From Enterobacter chuandaensis (GTDB taxonomy: Bacteria > Pseudomonadota > Gammaproteobacteria > Enterobacterales > Enterobacteriaceae), in contig NZ_QZCS01000002.1 of NCBI RefSeq assembly GCF_003594915.1, positions 186,001 through 250,000 of the forward strand: a stretch of 64,000 nt of DNA, read 5' to 3'. The position numbers were made by a program, and so were the translations under genes. The notes under the pieces were generated by a model. It was given only the letters and a program-made list of their open reading frames with translations, was not told the DNA's origin and searched no databases. Each line of letters begins with the position of its first letter. The first letter of the stretch is position 1. This document shows positions 20,581 through 29,380 of the stretch, one piece after another.

Positions 20581-21780
20581 TTAGTGAATAAGCGGCTGCC
20601 AGAGGGTCATCAGCCCCTGCGTCAGACCACCGCGCCAGCAAAGCGCATCGTGTCCGCCGTCAACCTGACGCCAGAAAACCGGTTGCTGAGTGTGTAGTTC
20701 GGCGAGGATCGCCTGGTTTGCGCGGAAGATAAGCGGCTCGTTGCGCCCGGCCTCAAGGACGATGCGCAGCCCGCGAGCGGTTTTCTCGCCTGCTTTAAGC
20801 TGCCCGATCAGCAGCCCGTCCTGCTGCCCGCCGCGGTGTGGCCACCAGAACGAGCCGGACTGGCTCAGCACGCAGCCAAAGCGCTGCGGCCAGTTGAGGC
20901 CAGCGTATAACGAAGAGAGTCCGCCGAAGCTCTGGCCCGCCACCACGGTTCGGTCGGCGCGGTCGCTGAACGGGGCAATGCTTTTCACCTGCGGGAGGAG
21001 TTCTTCCTGCACCGCCAGCCAGAAATCAGGGTTGCACGGCAGCTCGCGGCTGCGGTGTTCGGTATCAATCACGTCGATCAGCACGTAAACCGCAGGTGGC
21101 AGTTTACCGTCGCGGGTGAGCGACGCCAGCGCAGGCCAGACGGGCATGCTTTCGGCCCAGAACTGGCCGTCGAGCAATACCGCCAGCGGGCGCTCGGGGC
21201 TGTCGTCCCCGGTGGTAAAAATCCAGACGCGGCGACGACTGCGCAGCCGCGCGCTGTTCCATTCGATGCAGACAGGCTTTTTATATGGCGTATCGGAAGG
21301 GTTCCAGCCAGGCTGCTCCGGGGCGTCCGGCATCTCCAGCGCCGAGACGGCATGACCGCGCCCGCCTCGCCAGCTCTGCGGATTCAGCGGGTCGGACACC
21401 GCGTGCGGCAGCAGCTTACGCCAGCCTTCGCGCAGCGCCATCCGGTCCGGCTGCTGGCCTTCAAACACTGCGCTGGCAAAATCGTTTTCATTCTCAGAAG
21501 GGATAAAACAGTAGCTGCCGCGCCACTCGGGGCTGAACTCGCCCTGCCACTGCCAGACGTCGGTATCCGGGATGCGTTCAAGAGACTGGGGGCGGGCATT
21601 CTGATGGTGATCGGTCACGCCGGTAATGTAGAGCCAGACGCGTTTAACTGCTGACGTTTTCTGCGTGCCTGCCGGATCCCGCCACCAGAAGGTGACGCGA
21701 TAGCTCGCCTTCTGACGTTGCCGTTCCGGCCCATTTTTCGACTGCCACCACGCTTCACTTCCGGTTGTTAACGCCGTCAC
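20581..21780 (-). CDS. fes: Enterochelin esterase Fes (cytoplasmic)
   Basis: The 399-residue product (E. coli Fes about 400) hydrolyses ferric enterobactin in the cytoplasm so that iron can be released. The N-terminal Fes domain carries VTFWWRDPAGTQKTS and WRGSYCFIPS. The C-terminal esterase-D domain has the nucleophile motif VVAGQSFGGLSSLYAG and the catalytic histidine in VDGGHDALCWRGGL. I take GTG 21780 (VTALTTGSEAWWQSKNG) as start, because it aligns with E. coli MTALKVGSESWWQSK. The 49-codon extension to 21927 would cross the promoter and Fur region. It is divergent from fepA. Confidence 0.94.
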   Translation of the reverse strand: MTALTTGSEAWWQSKNGPERQRQKASYRVTFWWRDPAGTQKTSAVKRVWLYITGVTDHHQNARPQSLERIPDTDVWQWQGEFSPEWRGSYCFIPSENENDFASAVFEGQQPDRMALREGWRKLLPHAVSDPLNPQSWRGGRGHAVSALEMPDAPEQPGWNPSDTPYKKPVCIEWNSARLRSRRRVWIFTTGDDSPERPLAVLLDGQFWAESMPVWPALASLTRDGKLPPAVYVLIDVIDTEHRSRELPCNPDFWLAVQEELLPQVKSIAPFSDRADRTVVAGQSFGGLSSLYAGLNWPQRFGCVLSQSGSFWWPHRGGQQDGLLIGQLKAGEKTARGLRIVLEAGRNEPLIFRANQAILAELHTQQPVFWRQVDGGHDALCWRGGLTQGLMTLWQPLIH

Positions 21781-21827
21781 CCTTATAACCCCATGTTTCA
21801 CAGTCTTTTTTGTTTCAGAGCAAATTT

Positions 21828-21868
21828 TATTGATAATATTATTGATAACTATTTGCATTTGCAATAGC
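21828..21868. promoter_or_regulatory. Fur-controlled divergent fes/fepA promoter region
   Basis: The AT-rich stretch contains TATTGATAATATTATTGATAA followed by ACTATTTGCATTTGCAATAG. The two GATAA units and the TTGCATTTGCAA inverted repeat correspond closely to the known E. coli fepA-fes Fur operator. It lies about 50-90 bases before each start codon. Confidence 0.75.
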
Positions 21869-21926
21869 GTAATGCCCGCGCTGTGGGAAGCGCGCTCATT
21901 AAATAACCATAAAAGCGGGACGTACA

Positions 21927-24167
21927 ATGAATAAGAAGATTCACTCTCTGGCCTTGCTGGTCAATTTAGGGATTTATGGTGTCGCGCTGCCCGTCATGGC
22001 AGACGACAACACCGCCTCCGCGCAGCATGAAGACACCATGGTGATCACCGCCGCCGAGCAGAATTTGCAGGCGCCGGGCGTGTCGACCATCACCGCCGAC
22101 GAGATCCGCAAAAACCCGCCCGCGCGCGACGTGGCGGAAATCATCCGCACCATGCCGGGCGTTAACCTGACCGGCAACTCCACCAGCGGCCAGCGCGGGA
22201 ATAACCGTCAGATTGACATTCGCGGCATGGGTCCGGAAAACACCCTGATCCTGATCGACGGCAAGCCGGTCACCAGCCGCAACTCCATCCGTCTGGGCTG
22301 GCGCGGCGAGCGCGATACGCGTGGTGATACCGGCTGGGTGCCGCCAGAGATGATCGAACGTATTGAAGTGATCCGCGGTCCGGCAGCCGCGCGCTACGGC
22401 AACGGTGCGGCAGGCGGCGTGGTGAACATTATCACCAAAAAATTCGACGACCAGTGGCATGGCTCCTGGAACACCTACCTGAACGCGCCTGAACATAAAG
22501 ATGAAGGTTCCACCAAGCGCACCAACTTCAGCCTGAGCGGCCCGCTGGGCGGCGACTTCAGCTTCCGCATGTTCGGTAACCTGGATAAGACCCAGCCCGA
22601 CGCGTGGGACATTAACCAGGGCCACCAGTCTGAGCGTACGGGAGCCTACGCCAACACCCTGCCCGCGGGCCGTGAGGGCGTGGAAAACAAAGACATCAAC
22701 GGCGTGGTGCGCTGGGACTTCGCGCCCATGCAGTCCCTGGAGTTTGAGGCGGGCTACAGCCGCCAGAACAACCTCTATGCGGGCGACACGCAGAACACCA
22801 ACAACGACAATGCGCTGGTGAAGAAGAACTACGGCAAAGAGACGAACCGTATTTATCGTCAGAACTTCGCGGTGACCTGGAACGGCGGCTGGGATAACGG
22901 CATCACCACCAGCAACTGGGCGCAGTACGAACACACCCGCAACTCCCGCCTGGGCGAAGGGCTGGCGGGCGGTCTGGAAGGCCTGTTCAACAGCAATAAA
23001 TTCACCGATACCGATCTGGCCGACGTGATGCTGCACAGTGAAATCAACCTGCCGATTGATTTCCTCGTCAACCAGAACCTGACGCTCGGCACCGAGTGGA
23101 ACCAGCAGCGCATGAAGGACTCCACTTCCTTTACCCAGACTCAACAGGGCGGCACCATTCCGGGCATGAGCGACGACCGCAGCCCGTATACGTCAGCGGA
23201 GATCTTCTCCCTGTTCGCCGAGAACAACATGGAGCTGACCGACAGCACCATGCTGACCCCTGCCCTGCGCTTCGATCATCACACTATCGTGGGCAATAAC
23301 TGGAGCCCGTCGCTCAACCTGTCGCAGGGTCTGGGGGACGACTTCACCCTGAAGATGGGGATCGCGCGTGCCTACAAAGCGCCGAGCCTGTATCAGACTA
23401 ACCCGAACTATCTGCTGTACAGCAAAGGCCAGGGCTGCTACGCCAGTTCCGACGGCGTGGGCTGCTACATGATGGGTAACGACGACCTGAAAGCCGAAAC
23501 CAGCATCAACAAAGAGATCGGTCTGGAGTGGAAACGCGACGGCTGGCTGGCGGGCGTGACCTGGTTCCGCAACGACTACCGCAACAAGATTGAAGCAGGC
23601 TACGCGCCGATCGGTCACACCTCGTCCGGTAAAGTGCAGACGGACATCTACCAGTGGGAAAACGTGCCGAAGGCGGTGGTGGAAGGGCTGGAAGGCTCCC
23701 TGAACGTGCCGGTCAGCGACACCATCAACTGGACCAACAACATCACCTGGATGCTGCAGAGCAAGAACAAGGAGACCGGCGACCGTCTGTCGATCATCCC
23801 GGAGTACACGCTGAACTCAACCCTGAGCTGGCAGGTGCATCAGGACGTATCGCTCCAGTCGACCTTCACCTGGTACGGCAAGCAGCAGCCGAAGAAGTAC
23901 AACTACAAAGGTCAGCCGGTCACCGGGTCTGAGAAAGACGAAGTCAGCCCGTACAGCATCGTTGGCCTGAGCGCGACCTGGGACATGACCAAAAACGTCA
24001 GCCTGACCGGCGGCGTGGATAACGTCTTCGACAAGCGCCAGTGGCGCGCGGGTAATGCCCAGACCACAGGTAATACCACGACGGGCGCGTATATGTACGG
24101 TGCGGGTGCCTACACGTATAATGAACCGGGTCGCACCTGGTATATGAGCGTGAATACGCGTTTTTAA
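21927..24167 (+). CDS. fepA: Outer-membrane ferric enterobactin receptor FepA
   Basis: This 746-residue TonB-dependent receptor matches E. coli FepA. It has a signal peptide ending near VMAD, the TonB box region DTMVITAAEQ, the plug with NRQIDIRGMGPENTLILIDGKPV and RGPAAARYGNGAAGGVVNI, then a 22-strand barrel ending in aromatic F (WYMSVNTRF). It imports ferric enterobactin using TonB-ExbBD energy and, in relatives, is a receptor for colicins B and D. A loop near residue 500 contains GQGCYASSDGVGCYMMGND, slightly longer than in E. coli, as expected for surface loops. Confidence 0.97.
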   Translation: MNKKIHSLALLVNLGIYGVALPVMADDNTASAQHEDTMVITAAEQNLQAPGVSTITADEIRKNPPARDVAEIIRTMPGVNLTGNSTSGQRGNNRQIDIRGMGPENTLILIDGKPVTSRNSIRLGWRGERDTRGDTGWVPPEMIERIEVIRGPAAARYGNGAAGGVVNIITKKFDDQWHGSWNTYLNAPEHKDEGSTKRTNFSLSGPLGGDFSFRMFGNLDKTQPDAWDINQGHQSERTGAYANTLPAGREGVENKDINGVVRWDFAPMQSLEFEAGYSRQNNLYAGDTQNTNNDNALVKKNYGKETNRIYRQNFAVTWNGGWDNGITTSNWAQYEHTRNSRLGEGLAGGLEGLFNSNKFTDTDLADVMLHSEINLPIDFLVNQNLTLGTEWNQQRMKDSTSFTQTQQGGTIPGMSDDRSPYTSAEIFSLFAENNMELTDSTMLTPALRFDHHTIVGNNWSPSLNLSQGLGDDFTLKMGIARAYKAPSLYQTNPNYLLYSKGQGCYASSDGVGCYMMGNDDLKAETSINKEIGLEWKRDGWLAGVTWFRNDYRNKIEAGYAPIGHTSSGKVQTDIYQWENVPKAVVEGLEGSLNVPVSDTINWTNNITWMLQSKNKETGDRLSIIPEYTLNSTLSWQVHQDVSLQSTFTWYGKQQPKKYNYKGQPVTGSEKDEVSPYSIVGLSATWDMTKNVSLTGGVDNVFDKRQWRAGNAQTTGNTTTGAYMYGAGAYTYNEPGRTWYMSVNTRF

Positions 24168-24183
24168 GGCACTGAAGTCAATC

Positions 24184-24224
24184 CTTCCCTCTCCCTTACG
24201 TGGAGAGGGTCAGGGTGAGGGGAA
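24184..24224. repeat. Intergenic hairpin repeat of the CCCTCTCC family, upstream of entD
   Basis: CCCTCTCC (24187-24194) pairs with GGAGAGGG (24202-24209) and is followed by TCAGGGTGAGGGGAA. Three related copies occur at 38080, 53624 and 60948. The GAGGGG at its right end lies six to eleven bases before the entD ATG and appears to serve as the ribosome binding site. Confidence 0.7.
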
Positions 24225-24227
24225 ACC

Positions 24228-24899
24228 ATGCACACAACCCACAGCACATTTTCTCTCGCCGGCCACACCCTTCATCGCGTCACCTTCGACCCCACCACCT
24301 TCACCGACGCCGATCTCCTCTGGCTCCCCCACCACGCACAGCTCGCTGACGCCGGACGCAAACGCAAGGCCGACCACCTGGCAGGCCGCATCGCCGCCAT
24401 GCATGCGCTAAACGAGCGCACCATTCCCGCCATCGGCCCCAGCGGGGAACCGCTCTGGCCGGAGGGTGTTTCCGGCAGCATCACCCACAGCGGCACGCAG
24501 GCGATGGCCGTCGTCACGCAACACCCAGCGCTTATCGGCATCGACTGCGAAGCGATCCTGCCTGAAAATGAAGCCAGAGAAATCAAAGATGGCATTCTTG
24601 ATGAGCAGGAAGAGCGCGTGCTTTGCCGCGCGGGATACCCGTTCGCCCTCGCCCTGACGCTGGCGTTCAGCGCCAAAGAGAGCCTGTTCAAGGCCCTCTT
24701 TCCGCAGGTGCAGGCATATATGGGTTTTGACTGCGCCCGCGTCACCCTGCTCGACGATAAGACGCTTACGCTGACGTTGGCCCGTCAACTGGCAGGCTTT
24801 CAGGAAGGCACCGCCTTCACCCTGCACTGGCAGCAGCACGGCGAGCAGGCGATCACCCTGCTGTCACACGCTCCTGCCGACGGGCCTTCACGCTGGTGA
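24228..24899 (+). CDS. entD: 4'-phosphopantetheinyl transferase EntD
   Basis: This 223-residue Sfp-type transferase (E. coli about 206-209) moves phosphopantetheine from CoA onto the carrier serines of EntB and EntF. Visible landmarks are GSITHSGTQAMAVV, the magnesium-binding LIGIDCEAI and the helix LAFSAKESLFKALFPQ. The start ATG 24228 follows a GAGGGG site supplied by the neighbouring repeat. Its last 47 bases overlap the 3' end of convergent sitD. Confidence 0.93.
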   Translation: MHTTHSTFSLAGHTLHRVTFDPTTFTDADLLWLPHHAQLADAGRKRKADHLAGRIAAMHALNERTIPAIGPSGEPLWPEGVSGSITHSGTQAMAVVTQHPALIGIDCEAILPENEAREIKDGILDEQEERVLCRAGYPFALALTLAFSAKESLFKALFPQVQAYMGFDCARVTLLDDKTLTLTLARQLAGFQEGTAFTLHWQQHGEQAITLLSHAPADGPSRW

Positions 24900-25692
24900 T
24901 CGCAAACGTCACGATAAACACCGCCGCGAACAGCACCACAATGGTTGGCGCGGGCGCGCTGTCGAGATAAAACGAGACATAGACGCCGCTAACCGACACG
25001 AGGGCTGAAACGGCGACCGCCACCAGCAGGGCCGTATGGAAGCGTCGGGTGATCAGCACCGCCACCGCGCCGGGGGCAATCAGCAGCGAAATCGACAGAA
25101 TAATCCCCACCGCCTTCAGCGTCGCCACGATGGTCAGCGAAACCATGCACAGCAGGCCGTAGTGCAGCCAGCGGGTACGCAGCCCGCTCGCCTGCGCCTG
25201 CTGATAGTCAAAGCAGAACAGCAGAAAGTCCCGCCACTTCAGGCCAATCACCAGCGCGATCAGCCCCGCCACGATGCCGCTTTGCAGAATGTCCATGCCG
25301 TTTATGCCCAGCATATCGCCGAACAGAATGTGGTCGAGATGCACCTCGGGCTTGACGGCGATATAAAGGATCAGGCCCGCGCCAAACATGCCGGAAAAGA
25401 CGATCCCCATGACCGTATCCTGCTTGATGCGGCTGTTATCCTTCAGGTATCCGGTGGCGACCGCGCAGAACAGACCGGCCACGAACGCGCCCAGCGCCAG
25501 CGGCAGACCCATCATCCACGCCAGCACGACGCCGGGAAATACCGCATGACTCATGGCGTCGCCCATCAGCGCCCAGCCTTTGAGCACCAGAAAAACCGAC
25601 AGCAGCGCGCAGGGTACCGCCACCAGGAATGAAATCAGCAGCGCGTTGTTCATAAACGCAAACTGGAAGGGTTCAAGGAGCAGCGCCATCAT
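24853..25692 (-). CDS. sitD: Manganese/iron ABC permease SitD
   Basis: This 279-residue ABC-3 family permease has about eight hydrophobic segments. MGDAMSHAVFPGVVLAWMMGLPLALGA near residue 50 is the conserved coupling region, and GIILSISLLIAPGAVAVLITRRF lies near the C-terminal third. It pairs with SitC to import Mn2+ (and Fe2+). The start is ATG 25692 or the adjacent ATG 25689, both overlapping the sitC stop (ATGATG). It runs into entD from the opposite side with a 47-base overlap, so no separate terminator fits between them. Confidence 0.92.
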   Translation of the reverse strand: MMALLLEPFQFAFMNNALLISFLVAVPCALLSVFLVLKGWALMGDAMSHAVFPGVVLAWMMGLPLALGAFVAGLFCAVATGYLKDNSRIKQDTVMGIVFSGMFGAGLILYIAVKPEVHLDHILFGDMLGINGMDILQSGIVAGLIALVIGLKWRDFLLFCFDYQQAQASGLRTRWLHYGLLCMVSLTIVATLKAVGIILSISLLIAPGAVAVLITRRFHTALLVAVAVSALVSVSGVYVSFYLDSAPAPTIVVLFAAVFIVTFAITSVKARRQERVTAG

Positions 25693-26537
25693 GGGTGTGC
25701 CTCCCGCGCGCGACGGCGGCTGGCGAGCAGACCGTGCTTCGGCGCAAAGACGAACGCCAGCAGGAACAGCAGCGTCTGGGCGACTACGATAATGCCGCCG
25801 GTCGCGCCGTCCAGATAATAGCTGGCCCACGCGCCGAGGAAGCTGGTGATGCTGCCAATGGCGACGGCAATCATCAACAGGCGTGTGAAGCGGTCCGTCA
25901 GCAGCCACGCGGTTGCGCCGGGCGTGACCACAAGGCAGATCACCAGAAACGCGCCAACGGTTTGCAGCGCCGCCACGGTGGAGACCGCCAGCAGGGTAAA
26001 GAAGAGAATCTTCAGGCGTTCAGGACGCAGGCCGATGGCGCGGGCGTGGTTTTCATCAAAAAAGGTCACCATCAGATCTTTCCATTTGAGCAGCAGGATA
26101 ACCGTCGACACCGCGCCGATAATCGCCAGCTGGACGATATCCTCCGGGGCGATAGCCAGAATATTGCCGAGGACGATGGTCTGAATGTTCACCGAGGTCG
26201 GGTTGAGCGAGACCATAAACAGCCCCAGCCCGAAAAAGGAGGAGAAGATCAGCCCGATGATGGCATCCTCCTTCAGGCGGCTGCGCTGGTTGAGAAACAG
26301 CATGCTGCCCGCCGCCAGCCCGCCCGACAGAAACGCCCCCAGAGAAAACGGCAGTCCGAGCATGTAGGCCCCCGCCACGCCGGGCACGATGGAGTGCGAC
26401 AGCGCATCGCCGATCAGCGACCAGCCTTTAAGCATCAAGTAGCACGAGAGAAATGCGCACAGCCCGCCCACCATCGCCGAGACCCACATCGCGTTGAGCA
26501 TATACTCGTAGCCGAAGGGTTCGAGAAGCGCGTTCAT
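25689..26537 (-). CDS. sitC: Manganese/iron ABC permease SitC
   Basis: This 282-residue ABC-3 permease starts [20 protein letters not shown], as SitC and YfeC do. It has the coupling segment [29 protein letters not shown] and the late [25 protein letters not shown]. It forms the membrane channel with SitD. Its ATG overlaps the end of sitB by four bases and its TGA overlaps the start of sitD, so the operon is tightly packed. Confidence 0.94.
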   Translation of the reverse strand: MNALLEPFGYEYMLNAMWVSAMVGGLCAFLSCYLMLKGWSLIGDALSHSIVPGVAGAYMLGLPFSLGAFLSGGLAAGSMLFLNQRSRLKEDAIIGLIFSSFFGLGLFMVSLNPTSVNIQTIVLGNILAIAPEDIVQLAIIGAVSTVILLLKWKDLMVTFFDENHARAIGLRPERLKILFFTLLAVSTVAALQTVGAFLVICLVVTPGATAWLLTDRFTRLLMIAVAIGSITSFLGAWASYYLDGATGGIIVVAQTLLFLLAFVFAPKHGLLASRRRAREAHP

Positions 26538-27340
26538 TTGGCCTCCTGACGGTGCGTGACGAAGGGGCGCTCGTCGTCGGTAATAATGCGGTCTTCCGAG
26601 CCGCTGAGCACCACGTGGCGCAGCACGCCGCTGAAGGCGCGCTCAAGATTTTCGGCGGTGAAGGTGGTGTCCGTCGGGCCGCTCGCCAGCACGGTGCCTT
26701 TGACCATCACCGTGTAATCGCAAAACTCCGAGACCGAGCCTAAATTGTGCGTCGAAACCAGCATGGTTTTACCTTCGTCGCGCAGCTCCCGCAGCAGGCT
26801 GATGATCCTGGCTTCAGTTTTGACGTCCACGCCGGTAAACGGCTCGTCGAGCAGGATCACCTCGCCCTGCTGGGCAATCGCCCGCGCCAGAAACACGCGC
26901 TTCTTCTGCCCGCCGGAGAGCTCGCCGATCTGCCGGTGGCGCAGCCCGAGCATATCCACGCGCTGCAGGGCGTCGGTCACGATCTGCTTATCGCGATCTT
27001 TGGGCCGACGCAGAAACCCCATATGCCCGTAGCGACCCATCATCACCACGTCTTCCACCAGCACCGGAAACGACCAGTCAACCTCTTCCGACTGCGGCAC
27101 GTAGGCGACCAGGTTCTGACGCAGCGCCCGGCCAGGCGGCAGCCCCTGAATGGTGATGGTGCCGCTCGCCGCTCTAACAAAACCCATCACCGCCTTAAAC
27201 AGCGTGGACTTGCCGGAACCGTTCACCCCCACCAGGGCGGCAATCGATCCGCCCGGCACGCTGAACGACGCGTCGCGCAGCGCCGTATGGCCGTTGCGGT
27301 AGGTCACGGTTACGTCAGTGACGACAATCCCCTTCTGCAT
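26534..27340 (-). CDS. sitB: Manganese/iron ABC ATPase SitB
   Basis: This 268-residue ATPase has Walker [10 protein letters not shown], signature [17 protein letters not shown], Walker [13 protein letters not shown] and H-loop VSTHNLGS, and also [26 protein letters not shown], which is typical of metal importer ATPases. It drives SitCD. I choose ATG 27340 because AAGGAG stands five to six bases upstream; an in-frame GTG at 27346 overlaps that site. Confidence 0.94.
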   Translation of the reverse strand: MQKGIVVTDVTVTYRNGHTALRDASFSVPGGSIAALVGVNGSGKSTLFKAVMGFVRAASGTITIQGLPPGRALRQNLVAYVPQSEEVDWSFPVLVEDVVMMGRYGHMGFLRRPKDRDKQIVTDALQRVDMLGLRHRQIGELSGGQKKRVFLARAIAQQGEVILLDEPFTGVDVKTEARIISLLRELRDEGKTMLVSTHNLGSVSEFCDYTVMVKGTVLASGPTDTTFTAENLERAFSGVLRHVVLSGSEDRIITDDERPFVTHRQEAK

Positions 27341-27342
27341 GG

Positions 27343-28254
27343 TCACTCCTTCATGCCGTCACGGATGCCCTGCACCAGCGTGCGGGTGGTGACGTTCAGC
27401 AGATCGATATAGGTCGGCACCGGGCCGTTTTCCGCGCTCAGGGAGTCAACGTACAGCACGCCGCCGTAGTGGGTATCGGTTTCTCGCGCCACCTGACGGG
27501 CGGGCTTATCCGAGACGGTGCTTTCGCTGAACACCGCCGGGATGCGATGTTTTTTCACCAGATCGATAACCTTGCGCACCTGCTGGGGCGTGCCCTGCCG
27601 ATCGGCGTTGATCGGCCACAGGTAAAGCTCTTTCATCCCCAGATCCCGCGCCAGATAGGAGAAGGCGCCCTCGCTGGTCACCATCCAGCGTTTGTCTTCC
27701 GGGATGGCCGCTACCTGCTTGCGCAGCGGTTCGAGGGTCGCGACGATCTTCTGCTTGTAGGCTTCCGCGTTGCGCTGATAGGTCTGTGCATTCGCCGGAT
27801 CGTACTTCACCAGCGCGTCACGGATATTGTCGACGTAGATCAGGGCATTATCCGGCGACATCCACGCGTGCGGGTTGGGCTTGCCGTCGTACGGCCCCTC
27901 GCTGATGCCCATCGGCGTAATGCCTTTGGTGACAATCACTTCCGGTACGCCATTCAGGTGCTGATAAAAACGCTGGAACCACAGTTCCAGATTCATGCCG
28001 TTCGCCAGGATCAGCTGCGCCTTCTGCGCGCGTTTGATATCCCCCGGCGTGGGCTGGTATTCGTGGATTTCCGCACCCGGCTTAGTGATAGAGGTCACGT
28101 CTGCGGCGTCACCCGCCACGTTTTTCGCCATATCGGCGATGACGGTAAAGGTGGTGATAACCTGAAACTTTTCAGCCGCCAGCGCGCCGGTCGTGGTGGC
28201 GGTGAGTAACAGCACGCTAAGTAACAGACGCTTCAATCCTTGCCATGGATGCAT
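27343..28254 (-). CDS. sitA: Periplasmic manganese/iron-binding protein SitA
   Basis: This 303-residue cluster-A-I metal-binding protein has a signal peptide ([21 protein letters not shown]). The four expected metal ligands are visible in order: histidine in [13 protein letters not shown], histidine in [16 protein letters not shown], glutamate in [13 protein letters not shown] and aspartate near the C-terminus in [13 protein letters not shown]. It delivers Mn2+ or Fe2+ to SitCD. An AGGAG site lies nine bases before ATG 28254. The upstream region carries MntR-like and Fur-like boxes, as known for Salmonella sitA. Confidence 0.95.
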   Translation of the reverse strand: MHPWQGLKRLLLSVLLLTATTTGALAAEKFQVITTFTVIADMAKNVAGDAADVTSITKPGAEIHEYQPTPGDIKRAQKAQLILANGMNLELWFQRFYQHLNGVPEVIVTKGITPMGISEGPYDGKPNPHAWMSPDNALIYVDNIRDALVKYDPANAQTYQRNAEAYKQKIVATLEPLRKQVAAIPEDKRWMVTSEGAFSYLARDLGMKELYLWPINADRQGTPQQVRKVIDLVKKHRIPAVFSESTVSDKPARQVARETDTHYGGVLYVDSLSAENGPVPTYIDLLNVTTRTLVQGIRDGMKE

Positions 28255-28294
28255 CGCTGAAGTCTCCTGAGGTGATTAAATTCAAAGCGAAATT

Positions 28295-28325
28295 AGCCCG
28301 TGCTATAAGGTATAGCACAGGCTAT
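28295..28325. promoter_or_regulatory. MntR-like operator in a long palindrome upstream of sitA
   Basis: AGCCCGTGCTATA (28295-28307) and TATAGCACAGGCT (28311-28323) form a 13-bp inverted repeat with a single mismatch. Its right part contains ATAGCACAGGCTAT (28312-28325), which fits the ATAGC-N4-GCTAT core of enterobacterial MntR boxes. Manganese-loaded MntR would repress sitABCD here. Confidence 0.6.
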
Positions 28326-28333
28326 ATTTAAAT

Positions 28334-28352
28334 GAAAATGGTTATCATTAAA
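28334..28352. promoter_or_regulatory. Fur-box-like sequence upstream of sitA
   Basis: GAAAATGGTTATCATTAAA matches the Fur consensus (read as GATAATGATTATCATTATC) at about 15 of 19 positions, next to the MntR-like palindrome. Dual Mn and Fe control is established for sit operons. Confidence 0.6.
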
Positions 28353-28466
28353 GTTGTGTCAATGAGCGCTGCCAGCCGGGAGTTTTAGGAAAAGTGCGTT
28401 CTTTTTTCTCTGCCGCTCAGGCGTATGATTTATGGTCAATATCCATATTAAATAAAGGGAATTGAC

Positions 28467-29027
28467 ATGCCCGTTAACGAAAGGATTAATCCCACATCGG
28501 GTACCCCGATTAATCCGGGAGGGGTCCGACAGCTCACGATTGGTGAAATCGCCCTCGCGAAGACGCTTTACGGTTACAGCATCCGTTATCATCTGGTGTG
28601 GGTACACAGAGAAAGCTATCTTCCTTTTAATCTGCAACCAGTTGATTTGGCGATGAGTCCCAATGGGGAGATGTGGTACAGAGAGGAAACGTATTCGCCG
28701 GATTTTTCGCTAGAAGATGACATTGTTAAAAAACATCGATTCATGCATGAGATGATGCATGTCTGGCAAACTCAAAAAGGAATGTTTGTCAGAACTAGAG
28801 GATTATTTTCCGGTATTGCTGACTATACTTATAGCTTAGATAAAGTAGATTTATTGCATTATGGGTTAGAGCAGCAAGCATCAATTGTAAGCGATTACTG
28901 GTTATTGAAATACTTTGGTTTGGAGAGGAATGAAGAATTATTACAATACAGAGACTTAAAACTTAGGGAAAGCTTGTATTTCCTTCTGCAGAAATACAAA
29001 AATGTCTTAAAGGGATTTCCAGGATGA
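28467..29027 (+). CDS. Putative T6SS-associated metallopeptidase effector (HExxH protein)
   Basis: The 186-residue product contains LTIGEIALAKTLYG near residues 23-36, LAMSPNGEMWYREE near 61-74 and a zinc-peptidase motif HEMMH at residues 94-98 (FMHEMMHVWQTQKGM). A later glutamate, E135 in YGLEQQASIVSDYW, is a plausible third ligand. Proteins of this type, often labelled Rhs or type VI associated, are recalled next to vgrG and hcp genes. It starts at ATG 28467 behind AAGGGA and overlaps the next gene by four bases (ATGA). With the lipoprotein and Hcp that follow, the simplest reading is a secreted toxin that acts in the periplasm of the target. The substrate is unknown. Confidence 0.65.
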   Translation: MPVNERINPTSGTPINPGGVRQLTIGEIALAKTLYGYSIRYHLVWVHRESYLPFNLQPVDLAMSPNGEMWYREETYSPDFSLEDDIVKKHRFMHEMMHVWQTQKGMFVRTRGLFSGIADYTYSLDKVDLLHYGLEQQASIVSDYWLLKYFGLERNEELLQYRDLKLRESLYFLLQKYKNVLKGFPG

Positions 29028-29380
29028 AAAACATATTTATCATCTTTATCCTCTGCATTTTAATAACTGGATGTCCAGGAGGTAATCGCGCCCCCAAAAA
29101 CAGATTTACGTTTATTAATGGCAACCACTTATGTTTTAGCATCGATAAAAATGATGTCCTGAACTTTTACACCATTTATTCAAGCAAAGATCATAAAATT
29201 ACTATCGTAACAGGGTCGGAATATAAAAATTTAAACATCTCCTACCCGGACACATGTTTAAATATAAAATGGGAGAATGGACGTACTTACGTTATTCATT
29301 ACGGATTAAACAATAAAAAATATGTACACCAATTTGATGTCGATAATAACGGAAAACAAATCAACTTAGGAGAATTATAA
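29024..29380 (+). CDS. Putative T6SS immunity lipoprotein
   Basis: This 118-residue protein has a type II signal peptide, MKNIFIIFILCILITGC, with the lipobox LITGC at residues 13-17 followed by PGGNRAP. The rest is beta-rich and asparagine/lysine-rich. It sits between the HExxH protein and Hcp, overlapping both (ATGA, and TAATG at 29378-29382). A periplasm-facing lipoprotein directly after a toxin candidate is the usual design of an immunity protein for a periplasm-acting effector. No enzymatic motif is visible. The gene is clearly AT-rich compared with the flanking core. Confidence 0.6.
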   Translation: MKNIFIIFILCILITGCPGGNRAPKNRFTFINGNHLCFSIDKNDVLNFYTIYSSKDHKITIVTGSEYKNLNISYPDTCLNIKWENGRTYVIHYGLNNKKYVHQFDVDNNGKQINLGEL

